Assembly (NCBI RefSeq): GCF_028554725.1
Contig: NC_071671.1
Coordinates: 10,040,001 to 10,104,000 of the forward strand
Source of the DNA: Zeugodacus cucurbitae
Taxonomy: Eukaryota > Arthropoda > Insecta > Diptera > Tephritidae
DNA length: 64,000 nucleotides
Direction: 5' to 3'
Positions 12,551-24,729 of the stretch are shown here, in pieces. How positions within the stretch are numbered: the first letter of the stretch is position 1; each line of letters opens with the position of its first letter. The translations under genes and the position numbers were made by a program. The notes beneath the pieces were generated by a model, which was given only the letters and a program-made list of their open reading frames with translations, did no database searches and was not told where the DNA came from.

Positions 12551-13965
12551 CTGAAAGTGTCCAAGAGTTTATACAAATTATTCCAGAATTCCAAATATGA
12601 TTGTGGGATATTATAACTCAATATAAAATAGTTATGGTTATACGATATCTACCATACCAGACCTAAATTATTTTAGGAAATATTAATTAGTAGAATTAAG
12701 TATTAAGAAATATTTCATAGAAAGGTCGACACTAAAATATATCTTTATTATAATTTTTTGTATTTTTTCTCATTCAACTATATGTTTAATTGAAGGTTTC
12801 TGTGTGACTAAAATCATGATAATCGAAAACTAATATTTAGATATGAAGTTAAAATTGTGAAACGGCTTTTTAGATTAGTGCCTAGTACCAATTATAATTA
12901 CACTCCATTAACTGACAGTAAAAATCGCCCAGATCTTTATTGGTGTAATAACAAACTGATTGTTTAAAGAAGATATAACTTTTACTTCGCATCCAGATTT
13001 ATTACACAGACAACAAAGCACAAGTTATAATGCCAATAAGCTTTTAATTATTTCAAGTAGTCTGCTATTTATTACACATAAATAAATTGGAAAGCGCGAA
13101 CAACACGCAAAGTAATATTTCCATTTATTGTTTTCACCGTTATACCGATATACATATAGACATAGGTATAGCTGGTTTTCTTCATAAAGCAATTTATTGC
13201 TTTAAAAGCACACTACTTCTTCATAATGTATGTTACATATCTACATAAATGCACCATTTATGTCTATATATACAAGAAATCGTCTCATAAATAGTTTTCC
13301 GCACTCAATCAATTACTTAAATTGCAACTACAATTTACCTTACTTGTTTAATCGATTTAATAACAAGCGCCGCCAGTGCAACTCGGCGAATCAACAAATA
13401 AATAAATGAACTCATCAAATGGAGAAAAAGTAAATAAATACAGGCAAATGACGGCGTTCAGGAAGATTCCATGAACTTAAGTGTAACCCCTTCGCACCCG
13501 CCAAATACAATCTCTATAAAATAGTAGTCAAGGTCAACGTATAGAACTCGCTATTCAAGGACACAAGTATTGTACAAGTATACAGAGTTGCAGTAAGAGA
13601 ACAATAAAATAATCGTATATGAACAAATGTCGAGCAAAACTACTTTTTAGTGGTAAGCGAAGTCAAGTCTTACAAATAATTCTACAACATTCTAAGAGAC
13701 TTTCAGTTTTAACAATAACTGAGAATATTTCAGATGCAAGGTTTTGTGATTTTAACTCGTATTTTCAAGCGAAATTTCAAACAGTAAAATTCATCAACGA
13801 ATTCATCTTATAAAATAAGCTAAATAACGGAGAGAATGTTTAGCAACTAACACTTACTTTTAAAGTGACACTTAATTCGACGAAGTTACTCAATAATTAA
13901 TAATTGAGTATGAACTTTCATAAAAACTACTTCTACTACCGTTATGTTATGAATAGTGAGTGTGT
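12551..13965. other. Upstream intron or intergenic DNA
   Basis: No coding exon is supported. If the transporter's first exon lies near 22 kb, this is part of its first intron. An open frame at 13619-13813 has no recognisable domain. Confidence 0.4.
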
Positions 13966-13974
13966 TCTTAGGTT

Positions 13975-14600
13975 AGGTTAGTCTGGTAGGCTAGCAGGCC
14001 ATGCATAAACTAATTATGGTCCTTTACGATACCAGATGGAGTGCCTTCTCGTATTCCCTGAGTAGTAGTCACCGTTTAGGTTGGCAGCGCTAGACGCGAA
14101 TTTTAAGCGATTATAAGGCCTCACTAACAATATCTCCTCCAACTTATTGTACCGTGAGGTCCCTAACAAATTGAAGTGTTGCCTTGTTAACGCAGGGCAA
14201 ACGCACAAGAGATGCTCCACTGTTTCCTTGGTGCCCTGCTCTTGACACTTACTGTATTCACCCCGATCTAACAGCTCCATCTTATAGACGTGCGCTGCTA
14301 CTAGGCTGTGACCAGTAAGAATGCCAACCATGGTCCTACAGCCATTTCTATCGAGTGCCAGTAGGAAACTTGTATATTTCTGATCTAACGCTTTGCACAT
14401 GACCTTTGCGTTTTTACAACCCGGTAGATCAATCCAACACGCTTTGATTTTCCTTATCATGCACCTGTCTATGTCATTGTACAAACAATGCATAAGTTTA
14501 CCAATGTCGATCCCGTTTTCGGGAGACCGCTCTTGGCAATCCCGTCTACGATTTCGTTGTCCTCGATGTCTTTATGGCCTGGCAACCAGTAGTTAGAGTA
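13975..14600 (-). mobile_element. LINE ORF2 C-terminal fragment
   Basis: The minus-strand frame 14493-14014 encodes the C-terminal region found after RNase H in an I/R1-like LINE, including GYCRT-like and CQEQGTKETVEHLLCVCPAL segments. It matches, with frameshifts there, the tail of LINE copy A at 39035-39480: both have the TTAGGTTA start, the LYND/LYDD peptide and the TVEHLLC region. It is 5'-truncated. Confidence 0.75.
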
Positions 14601-14869
14601 AGAGGAATTATATTGCAGTTTTTTTTTACTTTTAACTAAGATCAAAGATCGACAGTTTTTGTTTTATGGGATTACCTGAGATTCACGTATTTTTTATTAT
14701 CATAATACATTGTACATTCTCTGGAATATTGTCCTAAAATTTTAATAAATAATAGCTAAATTCTCACTGAAATAATATAAAAATAATATAAATTCTCACT
14801 AACATAGTTGATATTCTCACTCAAAATTATAAACAGATTTTTCTCAAAATTCGACTGAACTCTGTATAA

Positions 14870-15640
14870 AACAAGTAAGGATGGGCTAAGTTTGGGTGTC
14901 ACCGAATATTTTATACTCTCGCAATTTATTTATTGACTTTTATTAATATTACAAACAATTTGACCCACATGGTATAAAGTCCATTAAATGTTGGAAACCA
15001 TAATATTATGTATATGGAAGTTAGGTGAAGTTAGACACGATTTCACACATTTTAGGCACGGAGACATATTATTAGAAGAAGCATATTCCCTCTGAATTTC
15101 TTCAAAATATCTGAGAGGCTTACCTATAGTTTTGAAAAAAGAAAAAAATGTTATTCGATATATAGAGTCTTGAAAACTTATGGACCAATTTCAACGATTT
15201 TTAGAAGGACGATGCTTTTCTTAAAATGTAGTATTTTTGCAAAGTTCTGTTCCGATATCTTCACTAGTGCTTACTTGGCATATTGTAAAGTAAACTATTC
15301 AGGTCGACCTCAACGTTCTGGTATATAGGAAGTAGGCGTGGTTGTGAACCGATTTGGACTATTTTCACAACATATCATTAGGAATCATTGGTCGAGTAGT
15401 TCCTGAGATATGGTTTTTGATCCATAAGTGGGCGGAACAACGCCCATTTAAAATTTTGTATACCATTTTGAGTGCACCTCTTCTGTACCATGTTTATAAT
15501 AAAATTTAAGGTTTCCGGTGGTTTCCCTTACTGAATTAAAGCATTTTTAGTAGTTTTTAACATAACCTTTGTATGGGAGGTGGGCGTGGTTATAATCCGA
15601 TTTCCTCCATTTTTGGACTGTGTAAGGTAGTATTCGGTAT
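14870..15640 (-). repeat. Repeat family A, reversed copy
   Basis: Starting ACAAGTAAGGATGGGCTAAG and followed by ATTTTATACTCTCGCAATTT, this is the reverse complement of the right part of the repeat at 2130-3390 and 29537-30770. The inverted-repeat head is not included. It is non-coding. Confidence 0.65.
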
Positions 15641-16940
15641 TTGAGGTCACATGAACTCCAACTGACACCGTTGAATCCATTTGCCATGTACTGAACTTCA
15701 CACTTGATTTATTTACACTTTTGGGGTTAAGTGTAAACTGTTTGTATATTATATATTTGGACTTCATATGTACTTATGTATGTAAATGCATAAGCGATAT
15801 ATAAATAATAAGAGTAACCGTATTCTTGCACATGTACTTATGTAGTAATATATGCATTTGGCGTACGCAAATAAAACATAACCTCAAAATGGTACGCACA
15901 GCCCCATGACACCTTAAGGTCAAGAAGAAAGCATTAGTAGATATATGTACATATGTATAAGCCATTGCGGTAATGCCGTCGTTGTGCGGTGTCAATGGAC
16001 CTGAACGTCAGGCCATTAACAAAGGGAGGAAATAAATAAATATGAAAAACGAAAATAGAACGATTTACAAAGCAGAGCATCATGCATTGAACATGCGCCC
16101 TAAATGTGTTTCAAAGAGAGCATTTCGAGAGAGAAATGCATAGTAATAAAATAGCAACTGTTACAAAGTAAACCTGGTTAACCATATTGTAGTTGTGTGA
16201 GGTAATCTGCCGGCCGACGCGCAAATGCCTTCATACATATGTATTGAGGGTGCCATTGTGAATAAACTGTTTTATTTTTATTCTTTTACTCTGTATGTAT
16301 GTATAGTTGTTACTATTATTGGCATGCAGGAAGCTGTAAAAGTTCAAGAACATCTGTTTCGTGCTCCAAATACGTGCATGTTGGCTTCTCTTAGACGCAA
16401 TGGCTTCGTATTGAAAGTAAAACTGTTTTGTGCGACTCACTATGTGTGTGCGTGTCGGGATGTATGTATACTGAATAAGACTCTATTTGTTGTTATTTTT
16501 GTTAAAGCGCTTTCATTGTTCATGAATTTTCGATAGAAAATAAATTTGCAAGGCTTATGAATGCTCGCTTTAAGTAGTGATAAGGGTACTACAGGGCGTA
16601 TACGTGATAATTCTCATACAATGGAATATCACATGAAACACAACAACTATCAACTGCTTATATTAATCATTATTACTTCTGAATACACGAAAATATAATT
16701 ATATAGTGTAATAATAAGTGCTGCACTTAGCAATCACTGACGTCATCTATCACTCACATCCTCATGAATCATGCAACTTGACAATGTTCAATGTTGACGA
16801 ATAATGATGTTTCCTGGGTTTCTAGAATCAAATAATATATCATTTTACTGTTAAAAACGTTAACTATTAATTTTCTTCCTTTTCTTGGTATTTCAGCTTA
16901 ATAAATTCTATTTTTATATTATACCAAGAAGGTGTTATCT
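15641..16940. other. Intergenic, nothing recognised
   Basis: AT-rich with ATGTATGT-type microsatellites. Open frames are short and have no recognisable domain. Confidence 0.4.
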
Positions 16941-16945
16941 TAATA

Positions 16946-17800
16946 TAAAACAAGAAAAAACGTTAACTTCGGCTGTACCGAAGCTAATATACCCTTCACA
17001 GATGCATTTCTTTTAGTAACTATGTGTTTAAGCAAATCTAAAGACGTAAGAAAAAGTAAGTAAAAAAAAGAAAACTTTTTACTAATTCTTTTTAGCCGGG
17101 TTGTTTGCTAGAAACATTAAGGTTATATAGTTAACCGATCTGAACAATTTCTTCGGAGATTATATTACTACCTTAAGCAGTAATCCATGTCAAATTTCGT
17201 GAAGATATGTAGTAAAATGCGGAAGTTTTCCATACAAGCCCTTGATTCCGATCGTTCAGTTTGTATGGCAGCTATATGCTATAGTGAACCGATCTGAATA
17301 ATTTTTTCGGGGATTAAATTATTTCTATGAGCAATAACTCACACCAAATTTCGTGAAGATATGTAGTAAAATGCGAAAGTTTTCCATACAACCCATTGGT
17401 TCCGATCGTTCGGTTTGTATGGCAGCTATATGCTATAGTGAACCCATCTGAACAATTTTTTCGGGGATTAAATTACTTCTATGAACAATAACTCACACCA
17501 AATTTCGTGAAGATATGTAGTAAAATGCGAAAGTTTTCCATACAAGCCCTTGATTCCGATCGTTCAGTTTGTATGGCAGCTATATGATATAGTGGTCCGA
17601 TATCGGCAATTCCGACAAATGAGCAGCATCTTGAAGAGAAAATAACATCTGCGAAATTTCAAAACGATATCTATATATATATCCAGACAGACGGGCATGA
17701 CTAAATCGACTCAGTTGTATATACTTTATAGGGCCTCCGACGCTTTCTTCTGGCTGTTACAAACTTCGTGACAAACTTAATATACCCTGATCAGGGTATA
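16946..17800 (+). repeat. Interspersed repeat with three 154-bp internal units
   Basis: The element starts near AACAAGAAAAAACGTTAACT and ends with ATATACCCTGATCAGGGTAT. Inside, three units begin at 17136, 17290 and 17444, an exact 154-bp spacing. Each contains ATTTCGTGAAGATATGTAGT, AAGTTTTCCATACAA and GTTTGTATGGCAGCTATATG. No coding frame was found. I do not know its class. Confidence 0.65.
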
Positions 17801-18500
17801 ATTATTAATGTCTGTTTGGTTGTTCGTTTCGTACGTATATTGATGTTTTTATTATTTTCACTTGGGAGGAAGTGTTAGTTATAATAAAATGCAGATAGAA
17901 GAGCTAGGGCCTTATTATTTCCTAAACTCGTATTAATAAATTTTGGTTAACGTTGGATATCGTTACTGGCATAGAAAAGATAGATATACTTTAAAAAACA
18001 AATTTTCTTTAGGACATGCTAATAGAATTATGATCAAAATTAAAAAATAAGGGGTTTTTGGAAGTCTAACTTTTTGAAATGAACAACAGAAAGAACTTCA
18101 GGACAATTTTCACAATTGAGTTTTATTGTTTTTCAATTTTGTCATTACAAAAAATTTAGAGGGGTCACCCCATGTGATGGGCTAAAAAAAATCGATATTT
18201 GTTTCTTTCACAAATGGCTTTATTAACCTGTCTATAATAGGGTAGTAAGGAGATTTTTAAAAATTCGAAGTCGTATTAAAGATACAGCATTTAGAAGAAG
18301 GATCTGTTCGAAGCGCTGCGTTGGCAATTTGGAAATTTTGAGTGAGTTGAGTTTTGGAAATTTTGAGCGTGTTCTTCTCAATCTCTCCTCCATCTCAAAA
18401 ACGACTTGACCGAATGACTTGCAATTTATAGGGTACACTCAACACGCGAAAACGCATAGAATGGACTATTATCTATCAATTATTTTCAAAATGGCAACAA
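17801..18500. other. Intergenic, nothing recognised
   Basis: No gene, terminal repeat or domain was recognised. A minus-strand frame at 18232-18438 has no family signal. Confidence 0.35.
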
Positions 18501-18530
18501 ACAATACGAAAAATTCACAATGTTTTCCAA

Positions 18531-19517
18531 ATTATCCGATTATCCGAACATCTATACGAATTTGGGCATTCAAACGGCATGGAATAAATTATTAAAATTA
18601 ACTTTATCAAATTCTTCAATTGAACCGTACGACGAGTTTCAAGAAATAACAGAAGCAATGGAAGTTTTTAGCATTGGTGAAAGGTGTGATGATGATAGAA
18701 TATTAGGGAGTGGCTGAACTACGATAATGAAGGCTCTGCATTCCAAATATTAACTGATGAAGAAATCATTGACGATTGGAACAGTAAGGAGAGAGAAGAT
18801 GATGAATAGACTGAAACTTGGAATGTATGTTATCTCAGGCAGAAGCTTTTGGAGCTCTAGATGTTATTTTTAAGTGATTAGAAACGCAAGACAAATCAGA
18901 TCCTATACAGTTGTTACAGTTGAAGCACAGCCGTAATGAAATGTGATTAATTACGTCAAAAGATCAACCACAAGTTATTTTCAACCAATATTTTAAATTA
19001 TTAGGTCTACAACTTTGCTTCCGCCGTTTTTTTTTTTTGTAAATTTAAGTTTTTTTTATAAAAACGGTTACAAATGTCGATGATCCTCAGCCGCACTTTT
19101 CTTGGAATTAAAAAAGAAAAGCAAAATTTCCCGCAAATGTCGAGAATTCGGCTCAAAAAGTGACATTTTCAGTTGAGAATAAGTTTGGGATGTAAACAGA
19201 TCTCTACAAATATTTTGTTGGGTTAATGTTGACGCAAATGTCCAAGATCGATATAAAAAAAATCGATTTAATCTACCAGTGCTTGACCCTAGAGATATCT
19301 ATTGGAAAACGGCGGAAGCAAGGTTGTAGACCTAACACGTATCGTTATAGCTCGTGTTTTATATATCGTATTATCTAAACGACGCATGTAAAATCCCTTA
19401 CATAACAAAAATGTATTAAAATAAAATATTGTTTTGCTTTGAGATTGATTAATCGGATTTTCGATTATCCGGCATACTCCTGGTTTTATTTGATACGGAT
19501 AATCGGGATTCTACTAT
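18531..19517 (+). mobile_element. pogo/Tigger-like element remnant
   Basis: A frame from about 18532 encodes a peptide with an LGIQTAWNKLL-like helix and an acidic region, followed after a frame break by FQILTDEEIIDDW. This is typical of the C-terminus of pogo/Tigger/jerky transposases. The right end (19447-19517) has ATTATCCGGCATACTCC and GATAATCGGGATTCTACT, the style of pogo-class terminal repeats. The left half and catalytic core are missing. A separate MITE sits inside at about 19004-19333. Confidence 0.6.
19004..19333. mobile_element. MITE nested in the pogo-like remnant
   Basis: A 330-bp non-coding element is bounded by inverted repeats of about 27 bp: GGTCTACAACTTTGCTTCCG at the left and its reverse complement, with one mismatch, at 19306-19333. 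The flanks read TTA on the left and TAA on the right, so the target duplication is unclear. It interrupts the pogo-like element. Confidence 0.7.
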
Positions 19518-20262
19518 ATATTCATTAGCTAATAGTCGAGTCCATGCATTTGAGCTTACAAATTAAAAGGCCTGCAATTTTTTGTTTTGGTAACCCAATC
19601 AGTCGCGGAGGAAGTGCGATCCCATTTTTTCGAGACGAAGGTGTTCAGAACGCTGTAACTCATGTTCTACACAATATTTTTAACTTAAAATTTATATTTA
19701 TACTGCCGAAATATACGTTAATAAAAGATAATAAACTTAAAGCTCTAACTATTTACTGGTCGTAGAAAAAAATTCTAAATAATTCCAACAAACTGTGAGA
19801 TGGGATGACCAACTTAAATAAAATCAGAATGAGGAGAAAATAATTTGAGTTTCCGTTTTAAGAGCTTTCCTGATGCGGAAAATTTAAATATATCTCAAAG
19901 AAGCAGAGCCGAGATTTGCTGGCATAAAATACAATGTAACAAACCGTTTTAGTAACATTATCAATTTTCGAAAGATTTTATTTCTTTAATTAAAACATAA
20001 CCTCTAAATAACGATTCAAATACTAAAACTAATATACTAGTATTCTAAAAACATTAAGTTATATTTTAACGTTTTCTAAACTGACAAATGGAATTACATT
20101 TCGGTAAAACAAATATATCGCATTTTTATGCGATAGAGAAATAACTTTAATGTAATTTCACCTATATTAATATAAAGTAATATATTTTCATTAATTTATT
20201 TTAGATAGATTATTCTATCTTAACACTCACTATACGACCAAATCGAATACAAATTGTCCGTG
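19518..20262. other. Intergenic, nothing recognised
   Basis: The frame 19544-19765 has no recognisable domain. No promoter or splice pattern supports a gene. Confidence 0.35.
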
Positions 20263-20403
20263 ATTTGAGTCATACATACATATGTATGTAAGTAAAAAAG
20301 TTTGTTCTCCGTTTTCGAAGTTAGCCTCCAAAAGGCAAATATTTCGATTTTGGAGGCTAACTTCGAAAATCGAAGAACACACGTTTTTAACTTATGACTC
20401 AAT
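20263..20403. repeat. Palindromic hairpin repeat
   Basis: Two arms face each other: GTTCTCCGTTTTCGAAGTTA then GCCTCCAAAA on the left and TTTTGGAGGCTAACTTCGAA then AATCGAAGAAC on the right. Outer TTGAGTCATA and TATGACTCAA also pair. The arms match the unit of the array at 33075-33830 inside PAN2. Confidence 0.75.
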
Positions 20404-20716
20404 CTCCCGGAAAAAGTAAGTTTGATATAATACCCAGCCGATTGTTGTATAGTGTAATAATATCAAGAAAGATATTAATTCTTCAATCGCTTTTATGGAC
20501 TTAAAAATTCTAAAATAGATTTTAAATGTATTATATCGATTCTTTATCCAAAACATACATATATGTATGTACCTATAAACCCTCGCCTAATCTATTTAAG
20601 CCGTATACATATCTGAGCTCTATCTTCTTTAAATAATATACCATGAAATAGTATCAATATCCTTCCACATATAACATATCACCGCAAACCAATGTCAAAT
20701 AATTTAAATACAATTA

Positions 20717-20965
20717 CAGTGGAACTTCTTTAACTCGAATCACCATCATCCACAAAAAAACTTCGTGTTAGAGAGACTTCGAATTATAGAATTTTCATTA
20801 AAACATACAATTTTTCAAAAAGCGGTAAAATATAGATATACCCACAGTTTTAGTTATGGAAGAGAATTTGTATTAAATTTGATATCTAAACGCTATTGCC
20901 AATTCAAAAGTTCGAGTTATAGAGATCTTCGAGTTATAGAAATTCGAGTTATGGAAGTTCCACCG
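20717..20965. mobile_element. Tigger-type MITE with TA target site
   Basis: A 249-bp element has left end CAGTGGAACTTCTTTAACTC and right end CGAGTTATGGAAGTTCCACCG, inverted repeats of the Tigger/pogo type. It is flanked by TA on both sides, the usual target duplication of Tc1/mariner/pogo elements. Sub-terminal GAGTTATAGA repeats lie at both ends. It has no coding capacity. Confidence 0.7.
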
Positions 20966-23900
20966 TATTTCAAAAATTCTTGCAACTAGTAATTATTAAA
21001 CTTCGCCTTGGAAATGTTAATCGTTTTAAAAGTTCGTGTTTAAACAACGAACTAAAAAATACGCTGGATAATAGCCAAGCAATTTGTTGCCACTAAATGT
21101 TTTCCACGTAAATGTTCGCAACATAAAAAGTTAATTGAAGTAAGCCAAATATTTCTGCGAATTACTGCTTTTTGTGCAAATACAAACATTCAAATATAAG
21201 AACTGCATGCGAAAAGAACGCTTAGTCATCGCAAATTGGGACTGCATGACTGTAAGGACCTTAACACAGATTTCTGCACGCTCACGTATTTATGCACAAA
21301 ACTATTTAGACATTCTTGCTATGATTCATTCCAACGACACATTTATTATTATTTTTTTTATTTAAAAATTCAGTGTTTTTAAAAATACTTAAAATAATTT
21401 TCGTTTAATTTCAAAGTAAAATAAGAAAAATTACAATTTTCGAACAGGTCGTTAATATTTTACGATTTTCAAAAAAAAAATATTTTGAAAAATACTTTCA
21501 GAGGAGTTGCATCTGTTGGCAAACAAATCTAATTACTAAATCGAGATTTAGCTACTTACAACCCTCCGGGAAACCAGGAAAGTGACATAAAGTTGTCAAC
21601 CTTATAAATTTTAAACCATTTCGATAATATTTAGTGGATCTGTTTATAAAGCAAGCAAAAATTCAGCTTGAATCAAAAATTCACACCCCTAAACCCAAAT
21701 CATTAATATTAGAAGAAACTTGCTTTTGTAAAACTGAGATTAGTGAATGTAAAGCTTTCTTTAAATAAAATTTTAATCTCAATCGTACTTAAATTAATTG
21801 GATTATATGCAACATAAAGTTTTCTTTTTTGTAATTTTGTAGCATTATTATAAATTTTTATTTCTATTTAATATTGTAACTTCAAATAATCTTCAAATTA
21901 TTTAAAATAAAAAAAAAAAATGTAACTGCTTTACTTGTACTCACCGGAAAATTCCATTCTCGGGGCAAAGACATTTTTTACTAATCGAAAAACGTTTTTG
22001 GTTTTGGCGTTTTGCACGTTTGAAACCTAAATGCATTGGTTTAAATCGGCTTTTTTTGATGCAAGCGAATAGTGGCGACAGTACCAACGTCGGCGGAATT
22101 TTTACTTTGACTTACGAAGCGAGCGACGGCACCAAGCAGCGTACGATGCCGACACCGACACCGACAACAACAACGGCAACGGCGAAAATGTGCTGCTAGT
22201 GTTGTAGTTGTTGCTACAGCTGCTATTGCAATTGCTGATGTGCGGTCTTACCGTTAATTTTTACCCAGCAAAAATTGAAAAATTCAAATTTATAAAAGAA
22301 ATGAAAGAACAAAACAAAAAAGACAATGTGAGTAACACTATTAGAAAAAAAACGTTTGTATATTAATAAAATATTTACGTTTTAGGCACAGCCTTTGGCA
22401 CAAAATTTTCACGCTAATTTAATTACTTTTATAGAACGTGGTTATTTATTTTTCTTGTTTCGCAGTTGATTGCATGTAAATTTGTAAGGATTAAAAAAAA
22501 TTGAAGAATATCGTCGAGGAAATTCAACTTGCGCTTGGCCAAGTTAACCGTTGTGCGTTTGATTTATGGCAACATTTTGCTGGTTTTGGCATAGAATTTA
22601 TGTATGTTTGGAATCGACGAACAGTAACACGTTAGTTGAATTTGAGTCAAGGTGAGCGTATACTATCACAGCGGCGTACACACAAAGTGCACTAGTAAGT
22701 TGTAGGATAGTTGTTGCACTAATTAACGGTACAAAAATCTGTATTTTCTGCGCTCGATTGAGGATGCGCTCCAATGCAATGTTGCCTTAGTAGTTGTGCT
22801 CTTTCTCTCTATCTCTCTGTATTATCACTCTCTCAGTTGCACTCTAACGTTTACTTTGCTATTTCCGCACTCTTTCTACTTAAATGTCGTTTTTTCGCTT
22901 TAAGTAACGGTGTTTCTCGTGCCTGGTCAACGCTTTACCGGAAGCACTGAGTACGCAACTCTCCACTGTTTCAACAGCTGTGTTTATCGCCTTTTTTAAA
23001 TAAATAGTTAAAGTTCACTGTATTTGCTTTTTCCGACTGTTTGTCGTTCCAGTTCACTTCACCGTTCAGCTGGGTCCATTCGTGACAACTCGTAAAGGGT
23101 TCGCTGATGTTCCCGATCCTTTCTAGCCGTATAGATGCCTAGTTCTTTGTTCTGCTATCTGCCAACGAATGTGTTTTATGTTACAAATCGATATTTTCCC
23201 TTCTGCCGCACTCCACGCACGGCACGTTATGAAATTAATTTGCTGATACAGTGTCAAATTGGCATCAATTTCTTTGTTTGCTTGAATATTTTCCTATAAG
23301 TATACAATAATTTGCATAGTTTTTTCTTTGAATACGTGAAATTTCATGTGATTTCGCTCTTCCCAGCGCTGCTTGTGGGTAATTGTATTGTGCAATGCTC
23401 TTTTAAATCCCTTCAAATATTTGCCACAAACGGCAAAAAGCCTGTAGTCATCGATTTTTTGCTATGCTCTCTTGTTTTATAAATTATTTATACTCTTGAT
23501 TTTGCAAAACATGCAATATATTGTATAAAAAACGATATTAATAAATGTGCTGCCTTTTTTATCCAACCAGAAGGACTCTTGTGTAATTGCTGATTTTTTT
23601 TTGCAACGCCGCTGATTGATGCGCTTCACGGTTTCAATGCGTCCGACACGGGAAAAACTCAATACTCAACTGCACCCAGCGCATTCGGCAGATAGACAAA
23701 ACGCCACGAATGGGTATCATCTGTTCGTGTCCTTTGTCTGTGCTCCAGTATAGATGAGAATTGGTGTCGCGAAATGTTCAATTAATCAGTGCGGCAGGGA
23801 ACGGAACGTGCCATATGCGACATCTGCGCAGTAGAGACGTATTTATATATGTACATGTAATCAAATTTGTGTATGAAAGCCCATTTATGTACATACCTAC

Positions 23901-24085
23901 CTTATTTCCATGTTTTTGTTTTGCTCCATACTTTTAGTCCGTCCTTGTTTTTGTGCACATTTTCCAAACAGCTCCAACATTTACTCTTACATCTGCATTC
24001 ACACTAGGTACGGCACGGGAAAAATATTAGATACACTGGCTGACTTGTGCTATAACAGTTTTCGATTATCATTATTCTGAATGCC
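20966..24085. other. Long non-coding stretch, possible 5' region of the transporter
   Basis: No complete gene is supported. On the minus strand, ATGGAATTTTCCG (21957-21945) is followed by a good donor, GTGAGTAC, and could be a first coding exon. Its phase does not fit the 12550 exon directly. Trinucleotide-rich sequence at 22130-22240 and CT-rich DNA at 22796-22850 (GAGA-type on the minus strand) could be a 5' untranslated exon and promoter. Confidence 0.3.
22796..22850 (-). promoter_or_regulatory. CT/GA-rich candidate promoter element
   Basis: The sequence CTCTTTCTCTCTATCTCTCT reads as GAGA repeats on the minus strand, a known binding type for GAGA factor in flies. It lies upstream of the orphan ATG-donor exon candidate at 21957. 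Assignment to the transporter gene is inference only. Confidence 0.25.
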
Positions 24086-24230
24086 CCCTAATCCCCAATC
24101 TTCTAACACCCCCTTTCCCTTTGGTCCGACCCTATCGAAACAGCTCTTTTGCTGGGCCTCCCGTTAGATGACTTTGATGACAATTAATTAAGGCTTGCCG
24201 GTTTAAGCAGGTTTGGGTATGTGTTTTAAT
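24085..24230 (+). mobile_element. Jockey-like LINE 3' end fragment
   Basis: This piece matches the last part of the LINE at 63240-63905: CCTATCGAAACAGCTC, then TGGGCCTCCCGTTAGAT, then GATGACAATTA and a GGTTTGGGTA-like tail. In the sense frame it encodes a degraded LGLPLDDFDDN terminus. Only the extreme 3' end remains. Confidence 0.75.
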
Positions 24231-24729
24231 CAAAGCCATTTAATAATACCTTGATTCCTGATGGTCTTCATGTCCTTGGCATGTCATCTAACATTTAACA
24301 TATCGAATACCAATTATATTCTATTTCTATTACGTTTCATTACGATATTCAGAAAAAACTTGAAATATTTCAATGTGATTTAACCACTTGTTTTTATTTA
24401 TTTTTCTTTTTTTTTTTTGAAAATGCATCACCTTTCAACAATACTGCAATAATTCAATTATTTAAAAAGGTGCAAAAACATTTGACAGCCACTGTAAACA
24501 CAAGTTATTGGTTGTAATTGAACACATTGCCTTCACAACAGCTGAATGCGACTCTGTGCTTTTGTGCACATTTTTTATTGCAAATAGAAAAAAACACGAG
24601 TTCGAGTGAGAATTTCTCAAGTTTTTGTCAATTCGGCCGGCATCTATTCGCCTGCTGAAAGAATTTAGATCAATATAATCGGAAACGTGTTTGTGTGAAA
24701 TATTGTGAAATTCTTAAATATTTTCCAAT

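Noticed and set aside
11857..12621. A 254-codon minus-strand frame over the transporter N-terminus
   Set aside because: It overlaps the transporter exon in another frame. The transporter frame continues into clear membrane segments, and this one has no domain.
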